A DNA stretch of 64,000 bases from Tessaracoccus lapidicaptus (GCF_001693815.1 NZ_MBQD01000023.1:124001-188000); one strand, 5' to 3'; counted from the first letter of the stretch, positions 24,102-33,144 are shown. Notes: generated by a model from the sequence alone, not told the origin. Translations and numbers: made by a program.

Positions 24102-25106
24102 TCAGCCTTGGCTCAGGAATCTGCTGACGTAACGGGCCACGGCGCGCACCGCGGCGATGTGGGAGGGGTAATCCATGCGGGTGGGGCCCAGCACGCCGAG
24201 GCTGGCCGACAGGTCCGCCCCGTATCCCGCGGCGATGACGCTCGCGCTGCGGAAGCCCTCGGTGGTGTTCTCCTCGCCGATGCGCACGGTGACGTCGTCA
24301 CCGGCCGCCTCGCCGAGCAACCGCATGAGGACCACCTGTTCCTCGAGCGCCTCGAGGAGCGGCCGCAGGTTGGTCTCGAACGTCTGGCTGGCCGCCAGGT
24401 TGGGCAGCCCCGCGACCACGACGTGCGCCGCGGGCTCCGCCGCGATCGCCTCGAGGACGGCGGCCACCACCGGCGCGGCGTACGGCCGCTCGTCCGGCGC
24501 CAAGGCGTCGACGAAGGTGCCCAGCGCGGCCGCGGCGTCGGCCGTCGCGCGGCCCACGATGGCCTCCGCCACGCGGTTCCGCAGCGCCTGGAGCCTGCCC
24601 TCGTCGGACGACGGGGACTCCAGGACGGTCTGGTCCACCCGCCCGGAGGACTGCACGACGATGACCATGAGCCGCTCCGGGGTGAGCAGGAGCAGGTCAA
24701 CGTGGCGCACCACCGTGCGCTGCGCGATCGGGTACTGGACGATCGCGACCTGCCGCGTGAGTTGCGCGAGCAGCCGCACTGTCCGGGTCACCAGGTCGTC
24801 GACGTCGGCCGTGCCGTTGAGGTAGGTGGTGATGGCGCTGCGCTCCGCCGGCGACAGGGGCTTGATCTGCGCCAGACGGTCCACGAACAGCCGGTACCCC
24901 TTGTCGGTGGGGATCCGGCCGGCGCTGGTGTGGGGCTGCGCGATGTAGCCCTCCTCCTCCAGCACCGCCATGTCGTTGCGGACGGTCGCGGCCGACACGT
25001 CGAGCCTGTGGCGCTCGACGAGGGCCTTGGAGCCGACCGGCTCGCGGCTGGCCACATAGTCGGTGACGATGGCCTTGAGGACGTCGAGCTTGCGGTCGTC
25101 GAGCAT
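24102..25106 (-). CDS. hrcA: Heat-inducible transcription repressor HrcA
   Basis: 334 residues. Repressor of class I heat-shock genes that binds CIRCE. An N-terminal winged helix (residues 1-75; [12 protein letters not shown]-type segment and [27 protein letters not shown]) is followed by the GAF-like and inserted dimerisation region and ends in ISRF-type helix residues [10 protein letters not shown]. Start ATG 25106 has AGGAGG five bases upstream. Its promoter carries CIRCE at 25119-25145, so it represses itself and dnaJ. Confidence 0.94.
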   Translation of the reverse strand: MLDDRKLDVLKAIVTDYVASREPVGSKALVERHRLDVSAATVRNDMAVLEEEGYIAQPHTSAGRIPTDKGYRLFVDRLAQIKPLSPAERSAITTYLNGTADVDDLVTRTVRLLAQLTRQVAIVQYPIAQRTVVRHVDLLLLTPERLMVIVVQSSGRVDQTVLESPSSDEGRLQALRNRVAEAIVGRATADAAAALGTFVDALAPDERPYAAPVVAAVLEAIAAEPAAHVVVAGLPNLAASQTFETNLRPLLEALEEQVVLMRLLGEAAGDDVTVRIGEENTTEGFRSASVIAAGYGADLSASLGVLGPTRMDYPSHIAAVRAVARYVSRFLSQG

Positions 25107-25118
25107 GTCACCTCCTGG

Positions 25119-25149
25119 CTGGCACTCGTGGCGGTCGAGTGCCAGTGTA
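25119..25149 (-). promoter_or_regulatory. CIRCE operator with overlapping -10 of hrcA
   Basis: CTGGCACTC (25119-25127), nine bases, and GAGTGCCAG (25137-25145) form a perfect CIRCE-type inverted repeat. On the minus strand, the -10 TACACT (25149-25144) overlaps the upstream arm and predicts transcription starting near 25137, inside the operator. A weak -35 ATGGCA lies 17 bases further up. HrcA binding would therefore block RNA polymerase directly. Confidence 0.9.
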
Positions 25150-25157
25150 CCGGCATC

Positions 25158-25163
25158 TATGCT
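25158..25163 (+). promoter_or_regulatory. -10 element of the metallo-hydrolase gene
   Basis: TATGCT (25158-25163) is followed by seven bases and ATG 25171, giving a leaderless or one-base-leader transcript. It lies back to back with the hrcA promoter, so CIRCE occupancy could also affect this gene. Confidence 0.45.
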
Positions 25164-25170
25164 GGCTGCC

Positions 25171-25941
25171 ATGACGCTCGCCTGGACCCCGGTCACCGAC
25201 CGCGTGTACGTGACCGCGCTCGAACCGCACCGAGTCAACGTGGGGCTGGTCGTCGGGCGGGACGCAGCCCTGCTGGTCGACGCCGGCAACACCCCCGCGC
25301 AGGGGGCCGACCTCGTGCGCTCCGCGGCGGACCTGGCCGGCGTCCCGGTCACGCACGTGGTGCTGACCCACGGTCACGAGGACCACCTCGGGGGGCTCCC
25401 GGGCATGGCCGGGCTGACGTCCATCGGGCACGAGGATCTCACTGGGGCGGAGCCGACGGAGGTCTTCTCGATGGCCCGCGCGGTCGACCTCGGCGGCCAG
25501 CGGGTCGAGCTGCTGCACTTCGGCCGCGCGCACACGCAGGCGGACGTCGTCGTGTTCGTGCCCGGCGAGAACGTGGTGTTCGCCGGCGACCTGCTGGAGG
25601 AGGGCGCGGATCCTCAGGTGGACGAGTCCACCTCCCTGGCGAACTGGCCGACCGTGCTCGACGGCGTGCTGGGGGCCAGCAACGCCGGCACCCGGTTCGT
25701 CCCGGGCCACGGTGCGGTGGTGGACCGCGACTTCGCGTTCGTGCAGCGGGCCGAGGTCGCGATGCTCTACAGCTCGAGCGAGATGCTGATCCAGCAGGGC
25801 GTGACCGCCGAGCAGGCGGCGACCGCGGTCGAGTGGCCGTTCAGCGCCGAGACGCTCGCCGTCGCGCTCCCGAAGGCGTACGCGGAGCTGGCCGAGAAGG
25901 GCGTCGTGCCGAAGCGGCAACTGCCGATCTTCGGCATCTGA
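25171..25941 (+). CDS. MBL-fold metallo-hydrolase
   Basis: 256 residues. Metallo-beta-lactamase-fold hydrolase: the metal motif THGHEDHLGG (HxHxDH) near residue 67, a strand with LHFGRAHTQADVVVFV (third histidine), NVVFAGDLLEEGADP with the bridging Asp, and FVPGHGAVV with the last histidine. No additional domain. It resembles the class of small MBL hydrolases (glyoxalase II or SoxH type) but no substrate can be inferred. Start ATG 25171 is set by the -10 upstream. Convergent with the phosphatase-like gene, three bases between stops. Confidence 0.85.
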   Translation: MTLAWTPVTDRVYVTALEPHRVNVGLVVGRDAALLVDAGNTPAQGADLVRSAADLAGVPVTHVVLTHGHEDHLGGLPGMAGLTSIGHEDLTGAEPTEVFSMARAVDLGGQRVELLHFGRAHTQADVVVFVPGENVVFAGDLLEEGADPQVDESTSLANWPTVLDGVLGASNAGTRFVPGHGAVVDRDFAFVQRAEVAMLYSSSEMLIQQGVTAEQAATAVEWPFSAETLAVALPKAYAELAEKGVVPKRQLPIFGI

Positions 25942-25944
25942 CCC

Positions 25945-26718
25945 TCAGCGCGCTGGCCAGGCCTCCTGCGCCGCCGCCCACGTCTCCTGGTCCGAGGCGA
26001 TGAGCAGGCCCCTGGCGCGCGACGCGACCGTGTAGTCCTCGCCGGCGAGGGTCCGGCTGACGCCGCCGGACTCCGTCACCATGAGCGACCCGGCGAGATG
26101 GTCCCACGGGTGGACGGTCGTGTAGACGAGGAAGTCGACGTCGCCGTGCAGGACCTTGGGGTAGTCGAAGGCGCAGCACCAGGCGCTCTCGACGACGGGA
26201 CTGAGCCGGCCCTCGGCCGTGAACCCGTGGATGGACCGCTTGGAGGTCGCGCCGAGCGGTGCACGGTCCGCGCGGGTCCGGTCGATGGGCGCTCCGTTGA
26301 GGGTGACTCCGCCGCCCAGCTCGGCGATGTACATGCGCTGCGCCTGGGGCTGCAGGATCCAGCCGCGCGTCGTCACGCCGTCGCGCACCTCGGCCAGCAT
26401 CACGCCGAACTCGTCGCGGCCGGCGACGAAGTTGCGGGTCCCGTCGATCGGGTCGATGACGAACGCGTGCTCGGCCGTGGCCAGGCCGTCGAGCAGGCTC
26501 GCGTCGGCGAACACGCCTTCCTCCCCGACGATGACGGCCCCGGGGTGGGCCTCACGGAGCAGGCCCGTCAGGTAGTCCTCGGCCTCGCGGTCGGCGATGG
26601 TGACGAGGTCGCCGGGCTTCTTCTCGATGACGTCGCCGTGGGCGAGCTGTTGGAAGCGCGGAAGGATGATCTCGGCGGCGGTCTGTTCGAGCAGGCGCGC
26701 GATGCCCTCGGTGTCCAT
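25945..26718 (-). CDS. Inositol monophosphatase family protein
   Basis: 257 residues. Mg-dependent sugar-phosphatase fold. Metal and substrate motifs are GEEG (about residue 65), DPIDGTRNFVAG (about 89-100) and HPWDHLAGSLMVTESGG (about 204-220). Candidate substrates are myo-inositol-1-phosphate, histidinol phosphate (HisN) or fructose bisphosphates; the sequence does not decide. ATG 26718 start. It lies 23 bases downstream of the DUF3097 gene in the same direction, suggesting co-transcription. Confidence 0.88.
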   Translation of the reverse strand: MDTEGIARLLEQTAAEIILPRFQQLAHGDVIEKKPGDLVTIADREAEDYLTGLLREAHPGAVIVGEEGVFADASLLDGLATAEHAFVIDPIDGTRNFVAGRDEFGVMLAEVRDGVTTRGWILQPQAQRMYIAELGGGVTLNGAPIDRTRADRAPLGATSKRSIHGFTAEGRLSPVVESAWCCAFDYPKVLHGDVDFLVYTTVHPWDHLAGSLMVTESGGVSRTLAGEDYTVASRARGLLIASDQETWAAAQEAWPAR

Positions 26719-26741
26719 GGCCCCACCCTATCGGCGCCGCC

Positions 26742-27620
26742 TCAGGCGTCGTCGAGATGGTCCTGCGTGACGAAGTCGATGAGGGTCTCGACCACGGTGT
26801 TGAGCTGCGGTTCGAGGTCGCGCCAACTCGTGACGCGCGCGAGGATCGCCTGCCAGCCGCGGGCGACGTCGGCCTGATCGGCGTGGGGCAGCCCGAGGAC
26901 TGCGAGGGTGCCCTTCTTGAAGTCGATGTCGCGGGGCACGTCTGGCCACGCCTTGCGCCCGATCCGGTCCGGGCGGACGGCCTGCCAGATGTCGATGAAG
27001 CGGTGACCGGCGACCAGGACGGTGCCGCGGTATCCGGCGCGGTACACCTCCTCGGCGATCCGGCTCTCCTTGCTGCCCGGCACCAGGTGGTCGACCAGGA
27101 CGCCGAGGCGGCGGCCGGGCTCGGGTCTGAAGTCGGCAACGATCGCGGGCAGGTCGTCGATGCCGCCGAGGAACTCGACGACGACACCGACGTGGCGCAG
27201 GTCCTCGCCCCAGACCTTCTCGATCAGCTCGGCGTCGTGGCGGCCCTCGACGTAGATCCGGCTGGGCAGGGCCACGCGGGCCTTCGCCGGCTCCGCGGAC
27301 ACCCGCGATCCCGATGCCGTGTAGGCGGGTCCCGCGGGCGTGCCTCGCAGCGGCGGCCGGAGCGCGACGGGCTGCCCCTCGAGGAGGAAGCCGGGGCCGA
27401 AGGGCGCGGCCCGCCGCTTGCCGCGTCGGTCCTCCAGGAGGACGAGGCCGTTCTCCCAGCCGACGACGGCGCCGCAGAAGTCTCCGAACTCGACGACGAC
27501 GTCGAGTTCGACGGGCACGTCGCGGGTCTTCTTGAGGTGCGACTTCTGCCACCCGGGGGCGAGGACGTCTCGTGCGTAGCGATCCACGATCGGCGACGCT
27601 ATCAGCGCCGCGCCGCCCAT
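26742..27620 (-). CDS. DUF3097 family protein with Toprim-like core
   Basis: 292 residues from ATG 27620. The N-terminal region carries FCGAVVGWENGLVLLEDRRGKRR, and the middle contains RIYVEGRHDAELIEKVWG and VEFLGGIDDLPAIV followed by RLGVLVDHLVPGSKESRI. This is a Toprim-like arrangement (E in VEGRHD, then DH in LVDHLV) known from actinobacterial DUF3097. A nucleic-acid role is possible but unproven. The true start may be GTG 27587 (MDRYARDVLAPGW), which looks more like the family N-terminus. The upstream region holds 31-bp repeats instead of a clear promoter. Confidence 0.8.
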   Translation of the reverse strand: MGGAALIASPIVDRYARDVLAPGWQKSHLKKTRDVPVELDVVVEFGDFCGAVVGWENGLVLLEDRRGKRRAAPFGPGFLLEGQPVALRPPLRGTPAGPAYTASGSRVSAEPAKARVALPSRIYVEGRHDAELIEKVWGEDLRHVGVVVEFLGGIDDLPAIVADFRPEPGRRLGVLVDHLVPGSKESRIAEEVYRAGYRGTVLVAGHRFIDIWQAVRPDRIGRKAWPDVPRDIDFKKGTLAVLGLPHADQADVARGWQAILARVTSWRDLEPQLNTVVETLIDFVTQDHLDDA

Positions 27621-27654
27621 CGGGCCAGCGACACCGCCTCCTTCCGCAGCCGGA

Positions 27655-27799
27655 GTTGAGCCTGATTCCCGACTCGTTCGGCCTGCAACCGATTTCAGAG
27701 GCCATACGCGCTGTCGAGGCCGGGCGCAGGCTCAACCTCCGCTGGCGACCCGCGTGTCAGGCTCAACCGGCCTCGGCGAGCCGCGTGTCAGGCTCAACC
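27655..27799. repeat. 31-bp period repeat patch (CAGGCTCAACC units)
   Basis: CAGGCTCAACC occurs at 27727-27737, 27758-27768 and 27789-27799, exactly 31 bases apart. The segments between copies share GGCGA and CCGCGTGT. An inverted copy of the core, GTTGAGCCTGA, is at 27655-27665. The patch lies between hemW and the DUF3097 gene. Only three units and variable middles argue against CRISPR. It could be a small interspersed repeat family with paired inverted copies that fold in RNA, or a regulatory array. Confidence 0.7.
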
Positions 27800-27803
27800 G
27801 CGG

Positions 27804-29033
27804 TCAGTCGAGGAGGTCGCGGATGACGCCGTCGGCGAGCAGCCGGCCCTCCCGCGTGAGGCGCAGCCTCGGCCCCGGCTCCAACACACCACCGCGCTCT
27901 CCCCCGAGGCCGGGGACGACGGCGGCGAGCCCCCGCTCGACGATGCCGTCGATCCGCGACCCCTCCGACGGCGTCAGCACCGACAGCGGAACACCCCCCG
28001 CCAGCCGCAGTTCCAGCAGGACGCGCTCGACCCGGCGATCCTCCTCCCCCAGCACCTCGCGGGCCAACGCCGGAGACTCCCCCGCCGCCAGCGACGCCGC
28101 GTAGCTGCGCGGGTGCTTGCGGTTCCAGAACCGCACCCCGCCGATGTGCGAGTGTGCCCCCGGCCCGATCCCCCACCAGTCGGCGCCGTGCCAGTAGGCC
28201 AGGTTGTGCCGGCACTCCCCGCCCGGCATGGCCCAGTTGCTCACCTCGTAGTTCATCATCCCCAGCGACGTCAACAGGGCGTCCGCCAACTCGTATTTGT
28301 CGGCCAGGTCGTCGTCGTCCGGCATCGGCAGCTCCCCGCGACGGACCCGGGCCGCCAGCCGCGTGCCCTCCTCCACGATCAGCGAGTACGCGCTGACGTG
28401 GTCGACGGGCGCGCCGGCGACGGCATCAAGGCTCGCCCGCCAGTCGTCGAGGGACTCCCCCGGCGTGCCGTAGATGAGGTCCAGGCTGATGTGCTCGAAG
28501 CCCGCGTCGCGCGCCCAGCCGGCGGCGTCGAGTCCACGCCGGGGCGTGTGCTGCCGGTCCAGCACCGCTAGCACGTGGGGCACCACCGACTGCAGCCCGA
28601 GCGACAGGCGCGTGAATCCCGCGGCGCGCAGGGTGACCAGGTAGTCCGCGGTGAGCGTCTCCGGGTTCGCCTCGGTCGTCACCTCCGCGTCGAGCGCGAG
28701 ATCGAACCGCTCCCCGACCGCCCCCAGCAGCCCGGCCAGTGCGTCGGCCGGCAGCATGGTGGGTGTCCCGCCGCCGAAGAACACCGTCGACACGCGGCGC
28801 CGGCCCAGGACGCGCGCAGCCAGGTCCAGCTCGGCGACGGCCGCGCTGAGATAGGTGCCCGGTGCCAGGTCGCCCAGCTCCGACGGGGCGTAGGTGTTGA
28901 AGTCACAGTACCCGCACCGCACCCGGCAGAACGGCACGTGCACGTAGAGCGAGAGCGGGCGCGCCGCATTCAGCGCCGACGCCGGCAGGGCGCCGTCGGG
29001 CGGGGCGGGGTCGCCGTCGGGGAGCTGGGCCAC
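27804..29033 (-). CDS. hemW: Radical SAM heme chaperone HemW
   Basis: 409 residues. HemW binds heme and delivers it to target proteins; formerly annotated as coproporphyrinogen III oxidase-like. The radical SAM cluster motif is CRVRCGYC with the HemW-type continuation DFNTY. Further motifs are FFGGGTPTML, GLQS and the C-terminal winged-helix region (about 300-409). Start GTG 29033. In many actinobacteria hemW is beside lepA; here about 740 bases of decayed dehydrogenase genes separate them. Confidence 0.92.
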   Translation of the reverse strand: MAQLPDGDPAPPDGALPASALNAARPLSLYVHVPFCRVRCGYCDFNTYAPSELGDLAPGTYLSAAVAELDLAARVLGRRRVSTVFFGGGTPTMLPADALAGLLGAVGERFDLALDAEVTTEANPETLTADYLVTLRAAGFTRLSLGLQSVVPHVLAVLDRQHTPRRGLDAAGWARDAGFEHISLDLIYGTPGESLDDWRASLDAVAGAPVDHVSAYSLIVEEGTRLAARVRRGELPMPDDDDLADKYELADALLTSLGMMNYEVSNWAMPGGECRHNLAYWHGADWWGIGPGAHSHIGGVRFWNRKHPRSYAASLAAGESPALAREVLGEEDRRVERVLLELRLAGGVPLSVLTPSEGSRIDGIVERGLAAVVPGLGGERGGVLEPGPRLRLTREGRLLADGVIRDLLD

Positions 29034-29061
29034 CGCCCCAGCCTACGCAGCCCCGCGCGGA

Positions 29062-29342
29062 TCAGCCCAGACGCCGCAGCAGCAGGACCAGGTCCTCGCG
29101 GCTGGGACGGACCGGGTTCGTGGCGGTGCAGCCGTCGTCCAGGGCGGTCCCGGCCATGGCGTCGACGAGTCACGAGCCGCCCCAGGCGCGCGTAGCGGTC
29201 CGCGGCGGCGGGGCTGCGCTCGGCGTTGAACGCGATGACGTGGGGAAGCAACATAGCGTTGAGCCAGCCGTGCGCGATCGGGAAGTGGCCGCCCACCGCG
29301 TGCGCCAGGGAGTGGGTGATGCCCACGACGAGCGGGCGCGGC
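29062..29342 (-). pseudogene. Iron-containing alcohol dehydrogenase remnant (PduQ/EutG-like)
   Basis: Two pieces in different frames remain. The first (29340 to about 29172) reads LVVGITHSLAHAVGGHF, PIAHGWLNAMLLPHVIAFNAE and RYARLGRLV, the conserved metal-binding helices of group III alcohol dehydrogenases. The second (about 29166 to the stop at 29062) reads GTALDDGCTATNPVRPSRED, the characteristic C-terminus. The roughly 70-90 residues normally between them are missing and the frame shifts at the join. The N-terminal NAD domain is gone. This is a dead gene fragment. Confidence 0.8.
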
Positions 29343-29745
29343 TCGAGGGGGTCATCCTCACCGCCGAGCGCCGCCCGGTGGTCGAGTGGATGGGCAAGCC
29401 TGCCTCCGCGATCCTGGAGACGATCGGCGTCGAGCCGCCGCCGGGCGTGCGGCTCCTGGTGTGCGAGGCGACCGCTGATCATCCGTTCGTCGTGCACGAA
29501 CTGATGATGCCGGTGCTCGGCCTGGTCCGCTACCCCGACGTCGTCCGCGCGATCGATCTCTCCGGCGAACTCGGGCACGGCAACCGGCACACCGCGATCA
29601 TGCACTCGCAGGACGTCAGCAACCTCAGGCGCATGGGCAGGCTGATCCAGACCACCGTCTTCGTCAAGAACGGGCCCTCGTTCGCGGGGATCGGGATCTG
29701 CGGCGAGGGGTTCTGCACCTGCACGATCGCCGGGCCGAGGTGGCG
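29343..29745 (+). pseudogene. CoA-acylating aldehyde dehydrogenase remnant (PduP/EutE-like)
   Basis: The plus strand reads about 130 residues of the C-terminal part of a PduP/EutE-type propionaldehyde or acetaldehyde dehydrogenase: DHPFVVHELMMPVLGLVRY, ELGHGNRHTAIMHSQDVSN, TTVFVKNGPSFAGIGICGEGF and TCTIAGP. The N-terminal 60 percent, including the catalytic cysteine, is missing, and the family C-terminus after TIAGP is replaced by unrelated codons. It points away from the alcohol dehydrogenase remnant, meeting it tail to head at about 29342. The frame runs on into the lepA region without meaning. Confidence 0.8.
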
Positions 29746-29775
29746 GCGGTGCGCCGGCTCGGTCTGGCCTGAAGC

Positions 29776-31608
29776 TCAGACCTTCTTGGTGGGCTCGGAC
29801 GTGGACAGCGCCGCCACGAAGGCCTCCTGGGGGACCTCGACGCGGCCGACCATCTTCATCCGCTTCTTGCCCTCCTTCTGCTTCTCGAGCAGCTTGCGCT
29901 TGCGGGTGATGTCGCCGCCGTAGCACTTCGCGAGGACGTCCTTGCGGATGGCGCGGATGGTCTCGCGGGCGATGACCCGCGAGCCGATGGCGGCCTGGAT
30001 GGGCACCTCGAACTGCTGACGCGGGATGAGCTCCTTGAGCTTCGACGCCATGAGCAGCCCGTAGGAGTAGGCCTTGTCCTTGTGCACGATCGCCGAGAAC
30101 GCGTCGACGGGGTCGCCGTGGAGGAGGATGTCGACCTTGACCAGCTCGGCCGCCTGTTCGCCGTCGGGTTCGTAGTCCAGCGAGGCGTAGCCCTTGGTGC
30201 GCGACTTGAGGGCGTCGAAGAAGTCGAAGACGATCTCCGCCAGCGGCAGCGTGTAGCGGATCTCGACGCGGTCCTCGCTCAGGTAGTCGAGGCCCCGCTG
30301 CACGCCGCGCCGCGTCTGGCACAGCTCGAGGATGGTGCCGATGTACTCCGACGGGGCCAGGATCGTTCCGCGCACCACCGGTTCGTAGACCTCGGCGATC
30401 TTGCCCTCCGGGTACTCCGACGGGTTGGTGACCGTGTGCTCGGAACCGTCCTCCATCACGACGCGGTACACGACGTTGGGGGCGGTGGAGATGAGGTCGA
30501 GGTTGAACTCGCGCTCCAGGCGCTCGCGCACGATCTCCATGTGGAGCAGGCCGAGGAACCCGATGCGGAAGCCGAACCCGAGGGCGCCGGACGTCTCGGG
30601 TTCGTAGGTGAGGGCAGCGTCGTTGAGCTGCAGCTTCTCGAGCGCCTCGCGCAGCTCGTTGAAGTCGTCACCGTCGATCGGGTACAGACCGGCGTAGACC
30701 ATGGGGTTGGGATGGCGGTAGCCGCCCAGGTCGGTGGTCGCGGGCCGGGCGTCGAGGGTGACGGTGTCGCCCACGCGGGACTGGCGGACGTCCTTGACGC
30801 CCGTGATGAGGTAGCCCACCTCGCCGACGCCGATCGCGCCGGCCTTGACCGGTTCGGGTGAGATGACGCCGACCTCGAGCAGGTCGTGGGTGGCCTTGGT
30901 CGACATCATGAGGATGCGCTCGCGGTGCCGCAGCTCGCCGTCGACCACACGGACGTAGGTGACCACGCCGCGGTAGGTGTCGTAGACAGAGTCGAAGATC
31001 AGGGCCCGGGCCGGGGCGGTGGGATCGCCCTGCGGCGCGGGGATCTGCTCCACGACGGCGTCGAGGAGTTCCGCCACGCCCGCACCCGTCTTGCCGGAGA
31101 CCCGCATGACGTCGCTGGGATCGCACCCGATGATGCCCGCGAGTTCGGCCGCGAACTTGTTTGGGTTGGCGCTCGGCAGGTCGATCTTGTTGAGCACCGG
31201 GATGATGTGGAGGTTGGCCTCGAGCGCCAGGTAGAGGTTGGCGAGCGTCTGCGCCTCGATGCCCTGCGCGGCGTCGACCAGCAGGATCGCCCCCTCGCAC
31301 GCCTGGAGCGACCGCGAGACCTCGTAGGTGAAGTCGACGTGGCCCGGCGTGTCGATCATGTTGAGGACGTGCACGACACCGTCCTTGGTCCACGGCATGC
31401 GCACGGCCTGCGACTTGATGGTGATGCCGCGTTCCCGCTCGATGTCCATCCGGTCGAGGTACTGGGCCCGCATCTGCCGGGCGTCGACGACCTCGGTCAG
31501 CTGCAGCATGCGGTCGGCCAGGGTGGACTTGCCGTGGTCGATGTGCGCGATGATGCTGAAGTTACGGATGATCGCCGGGTCGGTCTTGCCGGGGCGCGGA
31601 GCGGGCAT
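29776..31608 (-). CDS. lepA: Elongation factor 4 (LepA)
   Basis: 610 residues. Ribosomal GTPase related to EF-G, proposed to back-translocate or aid initiation and assembly. GTPase motifs are [21 protein letters not shown] and NKID; the LepA-specific C-terminal domain with [25 protein letters not shown] is intact. Start ATG 31608. Divergent from rpsT across 194 bases. Stop lies 30 bases from the aldehyde dehydrogenase remnant. Confidence 0.95.
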   Translation of the reverse strand: MPAPRPGKTDPAIIRNFSIIAHIDHGKSTLADRMLQLTEVVDARQMRAQYLDRMDIERERGITIKSQAVRMPWTKDGVVHVLNMIDTPGHVDFTYEVSRSLQACEGAILLVDAAQGIEAQTLANLYLALEANLHIIPVLNKIDLPSANPNKFAAELAGIIGCDPSDVMRVSGKTGAGVAELLDAVVEQIPAPQGDPTAPARALIFDSVYDTYRGVVTYVRVVDGELRHRERILMMSTKATHDLLEVGVISPEPVKAGAIGVGEVGYLITGVKDVRQSRVGDTVTLDARPATTDLGGYRHPNPMVYAGLYPIDGDDFNELREALEKLQLNDAALTYEPETSGALGFGFRIGFLGLLHMEIVRERLEREFNLDLISTAPNVVYRVVMEDGSEHTVTNPSEYPEGKIAEVYEPVVRGTILAPSEYIGTILELCQTRRGVQRGLDYLSEDRVEIRYTLPLAEIVFDFFDALKSRTKGYASLDYEPDGEQAAELVKVDILLHGDPVDAFSAIVHKDKAYSYGLLMASKLKELIPRQQFEVPIQAAIGSRVIARETIRAIRKDVLAKCYGGDITRKRKLLEKQKEGKKRMKMVGRVEVPQEAFVAALSTSEPTKKV

Positions 31609-31702
31609 GCGTCTCCTCGTCGATGAACATGTAGACAGGCCATCTTCTCATGGCCGGTTCACTTGTCGAAACGCCGGCGCGGGCCGGGCCGGGAGGGGGA
31701 TT

Positions 31703-31731
31703 TTGCGGCTTCGGACGCGCTCGGGTAACCT
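31703..31731 (+). promoter_or_regulatory. rpsT promoter
   Basis: -35 TTGCGG (31703-31708), 17 bases, and -10 TAACCT (31726-31731), predicting a start near 31738 and a leader of about 65 bases. GCGTG/CACGC (31740-31753) forms a 4-base-loop hairpin at the 5' end of that leader. Confidence 0.5.
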
Positions 31732-31802
31732 AGAGCGTCGCGTGTTCACACGCACGCATGACCGAATCTTTTCAAGTTTCCACCCGTAAAGAGGCTTGCC
31801 CA

Positions 31803-32063
31803 GTGGCGAACATCAAGTCCCAGAAGAAGCGCATCAAGACCAACGAGATCGCGCGGCAGCGCAACAAGGCCGTGAAGTCGGCCCTGCGCACGCACGTCCG
31901 CAACGTCCGCACCGCGGTCGCGGCCGGCGAGTCCGACAAGGCCGCCGAGCTCGCGAAGGCCGCGAACCGCGCCCTCGACAAGGCTGTGAGCAAGGGCGTC
32001 ATCCACAAGAACCAGGCCGCGAACCGCAAGTCGGCCATCTCCACGGCCGTCGCGGCTCTCTGA
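31803..32063 (+). CDS. rpsT: 30S ribosomal protein S20
   Basis: 86 residues, the full helical S20 sequence beginning [15 protein letters not shown] and ending [16 protein letters not shown] 31803 is the start, with AAAGAGG eight bases upstream; an upstream in-frame ATG at 31758 is unlikely because the S20 N-terminus starts at this GTG. It is a single-gene unit followed by a strong hairpin. Confidence 0.95.
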   Translation: MANIKSQKKRIKTNEIARQRNKAVKSALRTHVRNVRTAVAAGESDKAAELAKAANRALDKAVSKGVIHKNQAANRKSAISTAVAAL

Positions 32064-32086
32064 GCCACCAGCCGTAGCGCTCGCAG

Positions 32087-32120
32087 ACAGCGCCTTGACC
32101 CTCGGTCGTCAAGGCGCTGT
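32087..32120. terminator. Strong hairpin terminator between rpsT and holA
   Basis: ACAGCGCCTTGAC (32087-32099) and GTCAAGGCGCTGT (32108-32120) form a perfect 13-bp stem with an 8-base loop; TTT overlaps the end on the plus strand. It sits between the converging rpsT and holA genes and probably serves both. Confidence 0.82.
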
Positions 32121-32140
32121 TTCGCGTCCCCGGCGACGGG

Positions 32141-33109
32141 TCAGCGGCGCCGCAGCCGCAGGACGCCCAACACCATGTGCTCGAGGGCGTAGTCCGCGTC
32201 CGTCGCGGCCCCCTTCACGGCGGCGTCGGCCGTGGCGATGAGCTGCATGGCCTCGGCCACCGCACCCGTCTGCCAGATGCGCGACGACTTCGCGTAGTCC
32301 TTGATCTTCCACGGCGGGATGCCCAGCTGCCTCGCCAGGTCCGCGTCGCTCATCCGCAGGCCCTGCGCCTCCAGATACCTGCCCATGCCGCGGAACGCCG
32401 ACGCCATGGCGCTGGTCACGAGTACCGGAGCCGCGCCCGTCCCGAGCGCCCAGCGCAGCCGCTCGAGGGCGAGGCTGGGATTGCCGCCCATGACCGCGTC
32501 GGCGACGGCGAAGCTCGTGACCTCGGCCCGGCCGGCGAAGTAGCGTTTCACCATCGCGGCGTCGATCTCGCCTGACTCGGCGTCGGAGGCGAGCTGGCTC
32601 ACGGCCGACGCGAGGCTCCGCAGATCATGGCCCACCGCGGAGACGAGCTCGCCGGTGGCATCCTGGCCGATGCGCACGTGGTGGCGCCTGGCCTCCTCCG
32701 CGACGAACTTCGGCAGTTCCCACGCCTTCGGTGCCGTGACGGTCTCGGTGCGGACTTTGCCCTTCTTCAGCTTGTCGATCAGCCCCTTGCCCTTCATGCC
32801 GCCGGGGTGCACGAGGATCAGGCACAGCTCGGGCGGCGGGGCGAGCGCGGCGGCCAGAAGCTGATCCACCGCCGCGGGCGGGCAGGCGCCGACGTCGTCG
32901 ATGACGGCGATGATGTACTCGGTGAACAGCGAGCCCCCGATCACCTCGGCGAGCATGGCGTCCTCGAGCTGATCGGCCGAGATCTCGTTGACGTCGGCCT
33001 CCGGGTGCGCCGCCAGCGCCGCGGCCTTGGTCTGCGCCACGATGCGCTGGGCGAGGAGGGCCTCCGGCCCGGTGATGAGGAGCGAGGTTCCGAAGGGCGA
33101 TGACGTCAC
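32141..33109 (-). CDS. holA: DNA polymerase III subunit delta
   Basis: 322 residues from GTG 33109. Clamp-loader delta subunit that opens the beta clamp. An AAA-like fold without a P-loop begins FGTSLLITGPEALLAQR; the middle has LCLILVHPGGMKGKGLIDKLKK, and the C-terminal helical collar includes WKIKDYAKSSRIW. Start GTG 33148 would overlap comEC as GTGA but adds 13 residues absent from the family; the choice is uncertain. It belongs to the comEA-comEC-holA run. Confidence 0.9.
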   Translation of the reverse strand: MTSSPFGTSLLITGPEALLAQRIVAQTKAAALAAHPEADVNEISADQLEDAMLAEVIGGSLFTEYIIAVIDDVGACPPAAVDQLLAAALAPPPELCLILVHPGGMKGKGLIDKLKKGKVRTETVTAPKAWELPKFVAEEARRHHVRIGQDATGELVSAVGHDLRSLASAVSQLASDAESGEIDAAMVKRYFAGRAEVTSFAVADAVMGGNPSLALERLRWALGTGAAPVLVTSAMASAFRGMGRYLEAQGLRMSDADLARQLGIPPWKIKDYAKSSRIWQTGAVAEAMQLIATADAAVKGAATDADYALEHMVLGVLRLRRR

Positions 33110-33144
33110 GGACCCAAGCTTGCCAGGCTCTGCCGACTGTCTCC

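Noticed and set aside
27727-27799. CRISPR array
   Set aside because: Only three short repeats; the 20-base middles are not unique spacers because they share GGCGA and CCGCGTGT; no cas genes.
31640-31670. GGCCAT/ATGGCC hairpin in the lepA-rpsT gap as a regulatory stem
   Set aside because: Six base pairs with no link to a start or stop; probably chance.
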